From JBGSYJ01 sp041748075 (GTDB lineage: Bacteria; Acidobacteriota; Thermoanaerobaculia; Gp7-AA8), in the NCBI GenBank assembly GCA_041748075.1, contig JBGTDX010000174.1, positions 1-21,076 on the forward strand: a DNA stretch of 21,076 nt, read 5' to 3'. The notes under the pieces are model-generated. The model had not been told where the DNA came from. It saw nothing but the letters and a program-made list of their open reading frames with translations, and did not search any database. Made by a program: the position numbers and the translations under genes. This document shows, in pieces, positions 8,374 to 15,101 of the stretch (positions are counted from its first letter, which is position 1; each line of letters opens with the position of its first letter).

Positions 8374-8879
8374 GCACAGTCTCCTTCGGGGCGTGCCTCA
8401 TCAGGCACAGGGCCGAGTGCGATAACTCCACGGATCAGGTGTCTGTATGGGTTCCCCTGCTCTTCAAGCACGGCCGAGATTTTTGCGAGCGCAGGAGCGA
8501 TCTTCACGAAGAGAGGCGCGGGATCTGCCATGCGGGCCAGCGTTTCGAGCAGCAACGTGAGGTGGTCCGGAAGTTCGGTCACGGCGACGACACCCAGCTC
8601 CACCTGCAGGGCGCGAAGGTCTGCGAGAAATCGTCCGCGCTCGTACTGCTCTCCCCAGAGATGCCACCCGACCTCCTGCGTCGCAACTGGATTCAGATCG
8701 AACGTCCAGGTGTAGATCTCTTCCACTCCTTCGAGCGGCAGATGTCCCATCTCATCGAGAAACTGCGCTACGTCGGCCGAATCGTCTGGCTTCTGCTTGA
8801 ACGAACCCTCGGGGTACCTCAGCAGCTCGGCGAGGCGCAGCTCGGCGGCGCGGGGCGATTGGCAGCTCGCTGTCGACAT
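8370..8879 (-). CDS. narJ: Nitrate reductase assembly chaperone NarJ (delta subunit)
   Basis: The 169-residue product is a soluble helical protein of the TorD/NarJ chaperone family. It shows the family segments LAELLRYPEGSF near the start, YTWTFDLNP, and HLWGEQYERGRFL in the middle, and LPDHLTLLLE in the third quarter. NarJ binds the N-terminus of NarG in the cytoplasm, aids insertion of the molybdenum cofactor and iron-sulfur cluster, and times membrane attachment; it is not part of the finished enzyme. I chose the ATG at 8879-8877, whose first base is the last base of the narH stop (TGATG). The GTG three bases upstream (8882-8880) is an equally close in-frame alternative that adds one residue. 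The stop overlaps narI as ATGA. Confidence 0.92.
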   Translation of the reverse strand: MSTASCQSPRAAELRLAELLRYPEGSFKQKPDDSADVAQFLDEMGHLPLEGVEEIYTWTFDLNPVATQEVGWHLWGEQYERGRFLADLRALQVELGVVAVTELPDHLTLLLETLARMADPAPLFVKIAPALAKISAVLEEQGNPYRHLIRGVIALGPVPDEARPEGDCA

Positions 8880-10372
8880 CACAGCCCCCTCTGCGGCCCA
8901 TCGATGAAGCCGAAGCCTGCAGCCTGCTTGTGCTCCATCGGGTCCTGCATCATCTCGATCGCCTCCTCCCGGTACATCGGAGGAATCACGAATCGCTCAT
9001 CGAACGTACAGAGAGAGGTGAGGCGGTAGATCGCTTCGGCTTCCTCGCGCGTCGTATTGGCTTCGCGCAGACAGCGCTCGACGGGCGCTTCGTCGACGTC
9101 TCCGACCGTCAGCAGGCGCCGGTACACGCGAACTGCCTTCTGTTTCCGCAAGGCGTACCGGACTTTTGCCTCGTGCCCGGCGCCGAAAAGGCGCGCCAGA
9201 TACTGCATCGGGACGCGGGCCTGGTCTATGTCGTGGAACAGATCCCCTCCGCTCACGTGAGAGATGACGTCGCCGGTCTTCTGCGCCATGACCGGCGACA
9301 TCGGAGGAACGTAAAACAGCATCGGCAGAGTGCGGTACTCGATGTGTGGAGGCAGTGCGATTTTCCAGACCTTCACGAACTTGTAAACCGGCGACTGCTG
9401 CGCTGCTTCAATGACAGAATCGTGGATGCCGTTGGCCATCGCTCCTTCGATCACCTTCGGATCCCACGGATCGAGAACCATGTCGCGGTGCGCATCGATC
9501 AGTTCTTCGTCAGGCATCCGAGCGACGTTCTCGATCTGATCGGCGTCGTAGAGAAGGATCCCGAGGTATCGGATTCGGCCAACGCATGAGTGGAAGCATG
9601 CCGGCGCCTGCCCCGTCTCGAGCCGAGGGAAGCAGAGGATGCACTTCTCGCTCTTGCCGGTCTGCCAGTTGTAGAATACTTTCTTGTACGGGCAGGCAGA
9701 GACGCATGCACGCCAGCCGCGGCAGCGTTTTTGATCGATCAGGACGATCCCGTCCTCCCCGCGCTTGTACATCGCACCCGATGGACAGGCGGCCACACAC
9801 GATGGATTCAGGCAGTGGTTGCAGATGCGTGGGAAGTAGAACATTACGAGCCGCTCGACCGCGCTCAGCTGCGCGCGCTGCTCGTCGTTGAGCCCGTCGA
9901 GATTCGGATCGTTCGCCGCATAGATTCCGGAGCCGCCGAGGTCGTCATCCCAGTTCGGACCGGCACTGATCTCGATGTATTTCCCGTTCACGAGCGAGAT
10001 CGGTTTCGCCGTCGGCTGGTCGGTTCCCTCGGGTGCGTTGAACAGATTGCCGTAGTCGTAAGTCCACGGCTCGTAGTAATCGTCCATGGACGGCATGTGC
10101 GGGTTGTGAAAGATATTGAAGACGGTCTTCGCCTTGCTCGTGGAACGCAGGCGAAGCTCGCCGTCGTGCAGCTCCCAACCGCCATAGTATTGTTCCTGGT
10201 CTTCCCACTTCGTCGGGTAGCCGGTGCCGGGCTTCGTCTCGACGTTGTTCCACCACATGTACTCGGTGCCCTTTCGATCGGTCCAGATGTTCTTGCATGC
10301 GATCGAGCAGGTGTGGCAGCCGATGCACTTGTCGAGGTGGAAGACCATGGAAACCTGAGATCGGACGTCCAT
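8879..10372 (-). CDS. narH: Respiratory nitrate reductase beta subunit (iron-sulfur electron transfer)
   Basis: The 497-residue product has the full NarH cysteine layout. Near the N-terminus is CIGCHTCSIAC (Cys16, 19, 22 and 26). In the middle are CNHCLNPSCVAAC and CRGWRACVSAC, followed by CILC and a late cysteine. The tryptophan in place of the second cysteine of the CRGWRAC group marks the site of a [3Fe-4S] cluster, leaving three [4Fe-4S] clusters, as in known NarH. The protein carries electrons from the NarI hemes to NarG on the cytoplasmic side. A strong ribosome site AGGAG (10384-10380) lies 7 bases before the ATG. This fits the only real gap in the operon, the 21 bases after narG. The length is close to that of E. 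coli NarH (about 510 residues). Confidence 0.96.
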   Translation of the reverse strand: MDVRSQVSMVFHLDKCIGCHTCSIACKNIWTDRKGTEYMWWNNVETKPGTGYPTKWEDQEQYYGGWELHDGELRLRSTSKAKTVFNIFHNPHMPSMDDYYEPWTYDYGNLFNAPEGTDQPTAKPISLVNGKYIEISAGPNWDDDLGGSGIYAANDPNLDGLNDEQRAQLSAVERLVMFYFPRICNHCLNPSCVAACPSGAMYKRGEDGIVLIDQKRCRGWRACVSACPYKKVFYNWQTGKSEKCILCFPRLETGQAPACFHSCVGRIRYLGILLYDADQIENVARMPDEELIDAHRDMVLDPWDPKVIEGAMANGIHDSVIEAAQQSPVYKFVKVWKIALPPHIEYRTLPMLFYVPPMSPVMAQKTGDVISHVSGGDLFHDIDQARVPMQYLARLFGAGHEAKVRYALRKQKAVRVYRRLLTVGDVDEAPVERCLREANTTREEAEAIYRLTSLCTFDERFVIPPMYREEAIEMMQDPMEHKQAAGFGFIDGPQRGL

Positions 10373-10393
10373 CGATTTTCTCCTGGTGTTACG

Positions 10394-13300
10394 TCACCAA
10401 ATCAGCTCGGGAAGTCTGCGGACGAGCACGTGCGTGTCGCGGTTGCATCCCGTCGGTCCCCAGTAGTTGAAGTGGACTGTGAACTGGCCGTAGCCGCCGA
10501 TCATCAGATTGGGCTTGAGGCGTGTGCGTGTGAGCGAGTTGTGGCCGCCGGCCCTCCGGTTGCCGCGGAGTGGCGACTTCGGCACCGAATACGTGCGTTC
10601 CGGCGAGTGGTACTGGATCCCGATGCCGCGGGGGATCCGCGAGGACACCACCGCCCTGGTGACGACGACGCCGTGGTCGTTGTAGATCTCGACCCAGTCG
10701 TTGTCTGCGATTCCGAGCCCCTCGGCATCGGCGGAGCTCATCCAGAATGGCTCGATACCGCGGGAAAGGGTCGTCATCCGCTGGTTGTCACCGTAGGTCG
10801 AGTGGATGTGCCACTTCCCGTGCGGGGTGAGGTAATTGAGCATCATTCCTCCCGCGCCCTTCTCGGTGAAACGCAGGTCGGAGTACTCGACGGGCAACGG
10901 CCGCGGTTTGTAGGTCGGTAGATGCTCGCCGAACTGGATGTAGGTTGGATGATCGAGATAGAGATGCTGCCGGCCCGTGAGCGTGCGCCAGGGCACGAGA
11001 CACTCGACGTTGTAGGTGAATGGCGAGTAGGCGCGGCCGTTCTCGATCAGTCCGGACCACATGGGCGAGTTGACGAAGCGGTGCGGTTTCGCCTGGAGAT
11101 CGGCGAACGAGACGCGAACGCCTCGTTGCTTTTCGGCCAGATGCGCAAGCGGCAGTCCGACCTTCGCCTCCATCTCCTTGTAGCTGCGGTAGGCGAGCTC
11201 ACCGTTCGTGACTGTCGCCAGGTGAAGGACCGTTTCGACCGCGTGCTCGTCTTCCAGGAGTGAGGGATACCGCCGGCATCCCTCAGTTCCGTTGCTGGTC
11301 ACACAGGTCTGTCCCGTTCCCGTGTGCTTCCAACAGACGGTCGGATGCGTCGTCAGCATCGCGTCGTAGAAGTCGTCGATCGCGTAGTGCGTTCCGTGTG
11401 CGCCGAGACCATTGTCACGGGCTTTGGGCCCGAAGGAGATGAACTGTTTGTAGACGTCCCGGAAGTCGCGCTCGACGATCTTGAAGCCCGGCATCGTCTT
11501 GCCCGGTATCGCTTCGCATTCTCCATCGATCCAGTCGAGTGGCTCGCTCTGTGCGATCTCCGCCGCTGAGTCGTGCGCGAGGGCGGAGGCCACCAGATCT
11601 TTTACCGGACCGTCGAAGTGCTTTTCGGCAAGCTCCGAGAACTTCTGTGCGATCGAACGAAAGATCTGCCAATCGCTCTTCGACTCCCAGCACGGTGGCA
11701 CCGCCTTCGATAGCGGATGGATGAAGCTGTGCATGTCCGTCGAATTGATATCGGACTTCTCGTACCAGGTGGCGGCAGGAAGGACGATGTCGGAATAGAG
11801 CGCCGAGGTGTCCATGCGGAAGTTGAGATCGACCACGAGGTCCATCTTTCCTTCCGGCGCATCCCGCCAGACGACCTCCTCCGCGCTCCCCTCAGCGAGA
11901 TCCTCGGAAACGGTGTTGGTGTGCGTGCCGAGGTAGTGCTTGAGGAAATACTCATGCCCCTTGGCGGACGACATCAGCGCGTTTCCCCGCCAGATGTACC
12001 AGACTCTCGGCCAGTTCTCCGGTGCATCAGGATCCTCGACGGCGAACTTCAGTTCACGATTCTTGAGCTTCGCCACTACCCAGTCGACGATCTCTTTTTC
12101 AGTGCTGCATCCCGCCTGTTCCGCTTCGCGCACGATCTCGATCGAGCTGCGGTCGAACTGCGGATAAAACGGCAGCCACCCGCGGCGCACGGCGCGCACC
12201 TGATGGTCCATCGTGTGACCTTTGGGAGCGTCCGGGGACTGCGGGAGCTTGTGATACTCAGAGAACTCCCGCTCGTACCGCCACTGGTCGGAATGGACGT
12301 AATGCCAGCTCGGTGCGTTCTGCTGCCTCGACGGTGGATACCAGTCCTTGGCAAACGCGACCGATCCCCACGACTCTCCGGGGGCGAGCTTCTCCTGCCC
12401 GACGTAGTGCGCGAGTCCCCCGCCATTCACACCGATGCACCCGGTAAAGATCAGCGCGTGCATCGCGGCTCGATACATCAGGTTCGCGTGGTACCAGTGG
12501 TTGATGCCTGCTCCGATGATGACGGTGCACTTGCCGCGGGTGAGCTCCGCGGTCGTTCCCCACTCCCGCGCGAACTTGATAACCAGGTCGCGCGATAGTC
12601 CCGTATAGCGCTCCTGCCACGCCGGTGTGTACGGGCGGTCCTCGTCGTCGTAGCTCGCAGGCGTGTCGCCTCCGAGGCCGCGGTCGATCCCGTATTGAGC
12701 CATCAACACGTCGTACGCGGTCGCCACGCGGATCGTGGTTCCATCCGCAAGCCGCAGCGTGCGCACCGGGATCGTGCGGACGATCGTGCGGTCGTTGGAG
12801 AAGTCGTCGAGCTGAATGTCGACGACCTCGTCGCTGTTGCCGAGAAAAGTGAGCACTGGTTCGATCGGATCGCCGTACAGACCGTCCTCGAGAAGCAGAT
12901 TCCACTTGCCCTGCTCGCGACCCCACCGAAAGCCCGCGCTCCCCATCGGCATGCGTGGAGCGTCGTCTTTATCGTCCCACATCAGAAACTTCCACTCGCC
13001 GTTCTCTACGCTGGCATAGGCGGCCAGTCGATCGGCTCGAACGAGCCGCCCCGGTTTGAATGCACTTCCTTCCTCCGCGGCCGTGAGCTCGACCAGGTAC
13101 GGCGCGTCGGTGTACTTCTTCGTGTAGTCGAGGAAATAGGGAGTCTGCTTCTGGTGATGAAACTCGGTCAGCAGCACGTGATTTATCGCCATCCACCACG
13201 CGCCGTCCTGGCCTGCGTTGATCGCGCACCACTCATCCGCATACTTCGCGACCTGGTTGAAGTCGGGAGCAAAGACCCACATCTTCGAGCCGTTGTGACG

Positions 13301-14071
13301 CGCTTCTGCAGCGAAGTGACAGTCGGGCGTGCGCGTCATATTCAGGTTCGATCCGGCCACCGCGAGCAGCTTCGCGTTGTACCAATCGGCCGACTCCTGC
13401 ACATCCGTCTGCTCGCCCCAGACTTCAGGAGATGCACTCGGGAGATCGCAATACCAGTCGTAGAACGAAAGCGATACGCCGCCGATGAGCTGCATCAGCC
13501 GCGAACCCGACGCGTAGCTGATCATCGACATGGCGGGAATAGGTGAGAACCCGGCGATGCGGTCCGGTCCCCACTTTTTGATGGTGTGGAGATTGGCGGC
13601 AGCCATCAGCTCCAGAGCGTCGTCCCATCGCGCTCGGCGGAAACCTCCCTTGCCACGAGCGCGCTGGAAACGCCGGCGTTTCTCCGGGTCGCCCACGATC
13701 GAAGCCCATGCGTCGACGGGATCCTCGTGCTCGCTTCGCGCGTCTCTCCAGAGGTCGAGAAGGGCGCCACGCATGTACGGATACTTCACGCGCAGGGGTG
13801 AATACAGATACCAGGAGAACGAGATGCCGCGCTGGCACCCTCGCGGCTCGTACGGAGGCAGGCCCGACTCGAGCATCGGGTAATCGAGCCCCTGCATCTC
13901 CCACGTCACGATCCCGTTCTTCACGTAGATCTGCCACGTGCAGCTTCCCGTGCAGTTCACGCCATGTGTGGAGCGGACAACCTTATCGTGCTGCCATCGG
14001 TTACGGTAGAACTCTTCCCATCCGCGGCCGGCGGGCGTGATTTCATCTTCGATCCAGCGATTCACTGTCAT
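10394..14071 (-). CDS. narG: Respiratory nitrate reductase alpha subunit (molybdenum catalytic subunit)
   Basis: At 1225 residues the length is normal for NarG, which reduces nitrate to nitrite at a bis-MGD molybdenum centre. The N-terminus has HGVNCTGSC with His36, Cys40, Cys44 and a fourth ligand Cys79 (YEPRGC), the His-Cys3 pattern of the NarG FS0 cluster. Asp209 in YDWYCDLP aligns, with a constant 13-residue offset, to the molybdenum ligand Asp222 of E. coli. There is no twin-arginine signal, so the active site should face the cytoplasm. The ATG (14071-14069) overlaps the stop of the cytochrome c gene as ATGA and has GAGGTG just upstream. Cytoplasmic nitrite oxidoreductase alpha subunits of the Nitrobacter type are close relatives, so the direction of catalysis cannot be proved from motifs alone. 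The NarJ and NarI neighbours, and the lack of other nitrification genes, favour reduction. Confidence 0.95.
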   Translation of the reverse strand: MTVNRWIEDEITPAGRGWEEFYRNRWQHDKVVRSTHGVNCTGSCTWQIYVKNGIVTWEMQGLDYPMLESGLPPYEPRGCQRGISFSWYLYSPLRVKYPYMRGALLDLWRDARSEHEDPVDAWASIVGDPEKRRRFQRARGKGGFRRARWDDALELMAAANLHTIKKWGPDRIAGFSPIPAMSMISYASGSRLMQLIGGVSLSFYDWYCDLPSASPEVWGEQTDVQESADWYNAKLLAVAGSNLNMTRTPDCHFAAEARHNGSKMWVFAPDFNQVAKYADEWCAINAGQDGAWWMAINHVLLTEFHHQKQTPYFLDYTKKYTDAPYLVELTAAEEGSAFKPGRLVRADRLAAYASVENGEWKFLMWDDKDDAPRMPMGSAGFRWGREQGKWNLLLEDGLYGDPIEPVLTFLGNSDEVVDIQLDDFSNDRTIVRTIPVRTLRLADGTTIRVATAYDVLMAQYGIDRGLGGDTPASYDDEDRPYTPAWQERYTGLSRDLVIKFAREWGTTAELTRGKCTVIIGAGINHWYHANLMYRAAMHALIFTGCIGVNGGGLAHYVGQEKLAPGESWGSVAFAKDWYPPSRQQNAPSWHYVHSDQWRYEREFSEYHKLPQSPDAPKGHTMDHQVRAVRRGWLPFYPQFDRSSIEIVREAEQAGCSTEKEIVDWVVAKLKNRELKFAVEDPDAPENWPRVWYIWRGNALMSSAKGHEYFLKHYLGTHTNTVSEDLAEGSAEEVVWRDAPEGKMDLVVDLNFRMDTSALYSDIVLPAATWYEKSDINSTDMHSFIHPLSKAVPPCWESKSDWQIFRSIAQKFSELAEKHFDGPVKDLVASALAHDSAAEIAQSEPLDWIDGECEAIPGKTMPGFKIVERDFRDVYKQFISFGPKARDNGLGAHGTHYAIDDFYDAMLTTHPTVCWKHTGTGQTCVTSNGTEGCRRYPSLLEDEHAVETVLHLATVTNGELAYRSYKEMEAKVGLPLAHLAEKQRGVRVSFADLQAKPHRFVNSPMWSGLIENGRAYSPFTYNVECLVPWRTLTGRQHLYLDHPTYIQFGEHLPTYKPRPLPVEYSDLRFTEKGAGGMMLNYLTPHGKWHIHSTYGDNQRMTTLSRGIEPFWMSSADAEGLGIADNDWVEIYNDHGVVVTRAVVSSRIPRGIGIQYHSPERTYSVPKSPLRGNRRAGGHNSLTRTRLKPNLMIGGYGQFTVHFNYWGPTGCNRDTHVLVRRLPELIW

Positions 14072-14898
14072 CTGTCACCTCGTACCATCGGCTTCCGAAC
14101 CCCGCGAAATCGTTTGCGCCAGACCGTATCGATTCCGATGAATCCGAAGACCGCTCCGGCCAGACCGAGAAAGAAGAATGAGAGCGTCGAGGTGTCGTTC
14201 GCCGCCCGCGAGTCGAGTGCTGTACTCTCCAGAAATGCCACGAGGGCAACGATTTCGTCGTTCGTCATCGACCGGCTGGCGAAGAGCGGGCGCATCGTCG
14301 GGGTTGCAGGAGCCATCAGCCAGGAAGCGAGATTCTTGCGGCCGTTCATCCGCTCGAATGCCTTCGTCAGATCGGGAGCCAGCGTTCCACCTCCCAGTGA
14401 GCTGAGGCCGGCGACCGCGTGACAGGACAGACAGGACGCTCCCCCATTAGCGAGCGGACTGACTCCGCTGAAGATGCGTCGGCCCCGCTCGATATCAGCT
14501 GCGGTGAAAGGCTGATCCCTCAGGTCGAGCCCGACGAATTGTGATTTGGGAAGCTTTGACTCCTGATCGATCAGGGTCAGCAGCGAAGCTGCCCTCGCCG
14601 GGTCGAGTCCCGAGATGTTCGGCATCACGGCACCACGCGACTCTTCCTTGAGCTTCAGCGCATAGGGATCGCCACCATCGAGAAGCGACTTCGGATCGGC
14701 GATGAACCGAATCAGCCAGTCGCGGTCGACGCGTTTGCTCACATCCTTGAGATCCGGACCGACCAAACGCCCGCCGCCGATGGTGTGGCAGCTCATGCAA
14801 TTCTGACGGAAATACACGGCTGCGTCCTCTGCAGCTGCAGCGCCGGCGAGCAGAACCATCACAGCGGCCAGGACAGATCGGAAAATCGGCTGCTTCAT
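14068..14898 (-). CDS. narC: Diheme membrane-anchored cytochrome c, NarC-like, first gene of the nar-act operon
   Basis: The 276-residue product has a cleavable signal peptide (residues 1 to about 23, ending AAAA-ED). Two heme c motifs follow: CMSCH at 34-38 and CLSCH at 156-160. Candidate axial methionines are Met92 in the first domain and Met202 or Met211 in the second. A C-terminal membrane helix lies at about 239-258, followed by a basic tail. A membrane-bound diheme cytochrome as the first gene before narG is the arrangement of the Thermus nar operon (NarC), where it is needed for nitrate reductase assembly and electron transfer. I infer the same class here from layout and architecture, not from a close sequence match. 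The start at 14898 has AAGGAGA at 14910-14904, 5 bases upstream. A longer frame to 14997 would cross the predicted operator and promoter and lacks a ribosome site. Confidence 0.82.
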   Translation of the reverse strand: MKQPIFRSVLAAVMVLLAGAAAAEDAAVYFRQNCMSCHTIGGGRLVGPDLKDVSKRVDRDWLIRFIADPKSLLDGGDPYALKLKEESRGAVMPNISGLDPARAASLLTLIDQESKLPKSQFVGLDLRDQPFTAADIERGRRIFSGVSPLANGGASCLSCHAVAGLSSLGGGTLAPDLTKAFERMNGRKNLASWLMAPATPTMRPLFASRSMTNDEIVALVAFLESTALDSRAANDTSTLSFFFLGLAGAVFGFIGIDTVWRKRFRGVRKPMVRGDR

Positions 14899-14924
14899 TG
14901 CCGTCTCCTTGTTTCTCGTGGGCG

Positions 14925-14973
14925 TGAGGCCATTGGACACGCACGCAGCAACCTGCGAAATGACTAAAGTCAT
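14925..14973 (-). promoter_or_regulatory. FNR/DNR-type operator and class II promoter of the nar-act operon
   Basis: A perfect palindrome ATGACTAAAGTCAT spans 14960-14973, with half-sites ATGAC and GTCAT separated by four bases. This is the pentamer-N4-pentamer geometry of FNR-family sites (TTGAT-N4-ATCAA). On the minus strand a -10-like TCCAAT (14937-14932, 4/6 to TATAAT) follows. A start near 14925 would place the palindrome centre at -41.5, the standard class II activator position that replaces a -35 box. The resulting leader of about 27 bases contains the narC ribosome site. The palindrome is seen directly; its use and the start point are inferred. Confidence 0.6.
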
Positions 14974-14987
14974 CGGCGGGGCCCGGA

Positions 14988-15003
14988 TCACACGCATGTG
15001 TGA
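14988..15003. promoter_or_regulatory. Third palindrome between the divergent promoters
   Basis: TCACACGCATGTGTGA is an inverted repeat with 6-base arms and a 4-base centre. It lies between the two ATGAC-N4-GTCAT sites, about 52 bases upstream of the predicted narC operon start (measured from 14925 to the palindrome centre it is about -70). The arms contain TCACA/TGTGA, the CRP half-site words, but in inside-out order compared with a CRP site. It could bind a second regulator or be incidental. Confidence 0.35.
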
Positions 15004-15052
15004 GCCGCGTCACTCGTCGAAACCGTCTCAATGGGGCGAAGCGGCCGTTGCC

Positions 15053-15101
15053 ATGACGGCCGTCATACCGCGCGCTGCGGGATGCCCTAGACTCGCCGGA
15101 A
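15053..15101 (+). promoter_or_regulatory. FNR/DNR-type operator and class II promoter of the nnrS-like/regulator operon
   Basis: ATGACGGCCGTCAT at 15053-15066 is a perfect 14-base palindrome with the same ATGAC-N4-GTCAT half-sites as the site at 14960. A -10-like TAGACT (15088-15093, 4/6) follows after 21 bases. The palindrome centre is exactly 41.5 bases before the A of the ATG at 15101. A class II promoter here would therefore start transcription at or next to that ATG, giving a leaderless message. No ribosome site precedes the ATG, which agrees with this. Function is inferred from geometry and from the co-encoded regulator. Confidence 0.55.

Noticed and set aside
14899..14997. Upstream extension of the narC-like gene by 33 codons
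   Set aside because: It would bury the signal peptide and translate through the predicted operator; the ATG at 14898 has a strong ribosome site.
14909..15100. Upstream extension of the nnrS-like gene by 64 codons
   Set aside because: The added residues are not membrane-like and cover both operators and the divergent promoter; the frame is open by chance.
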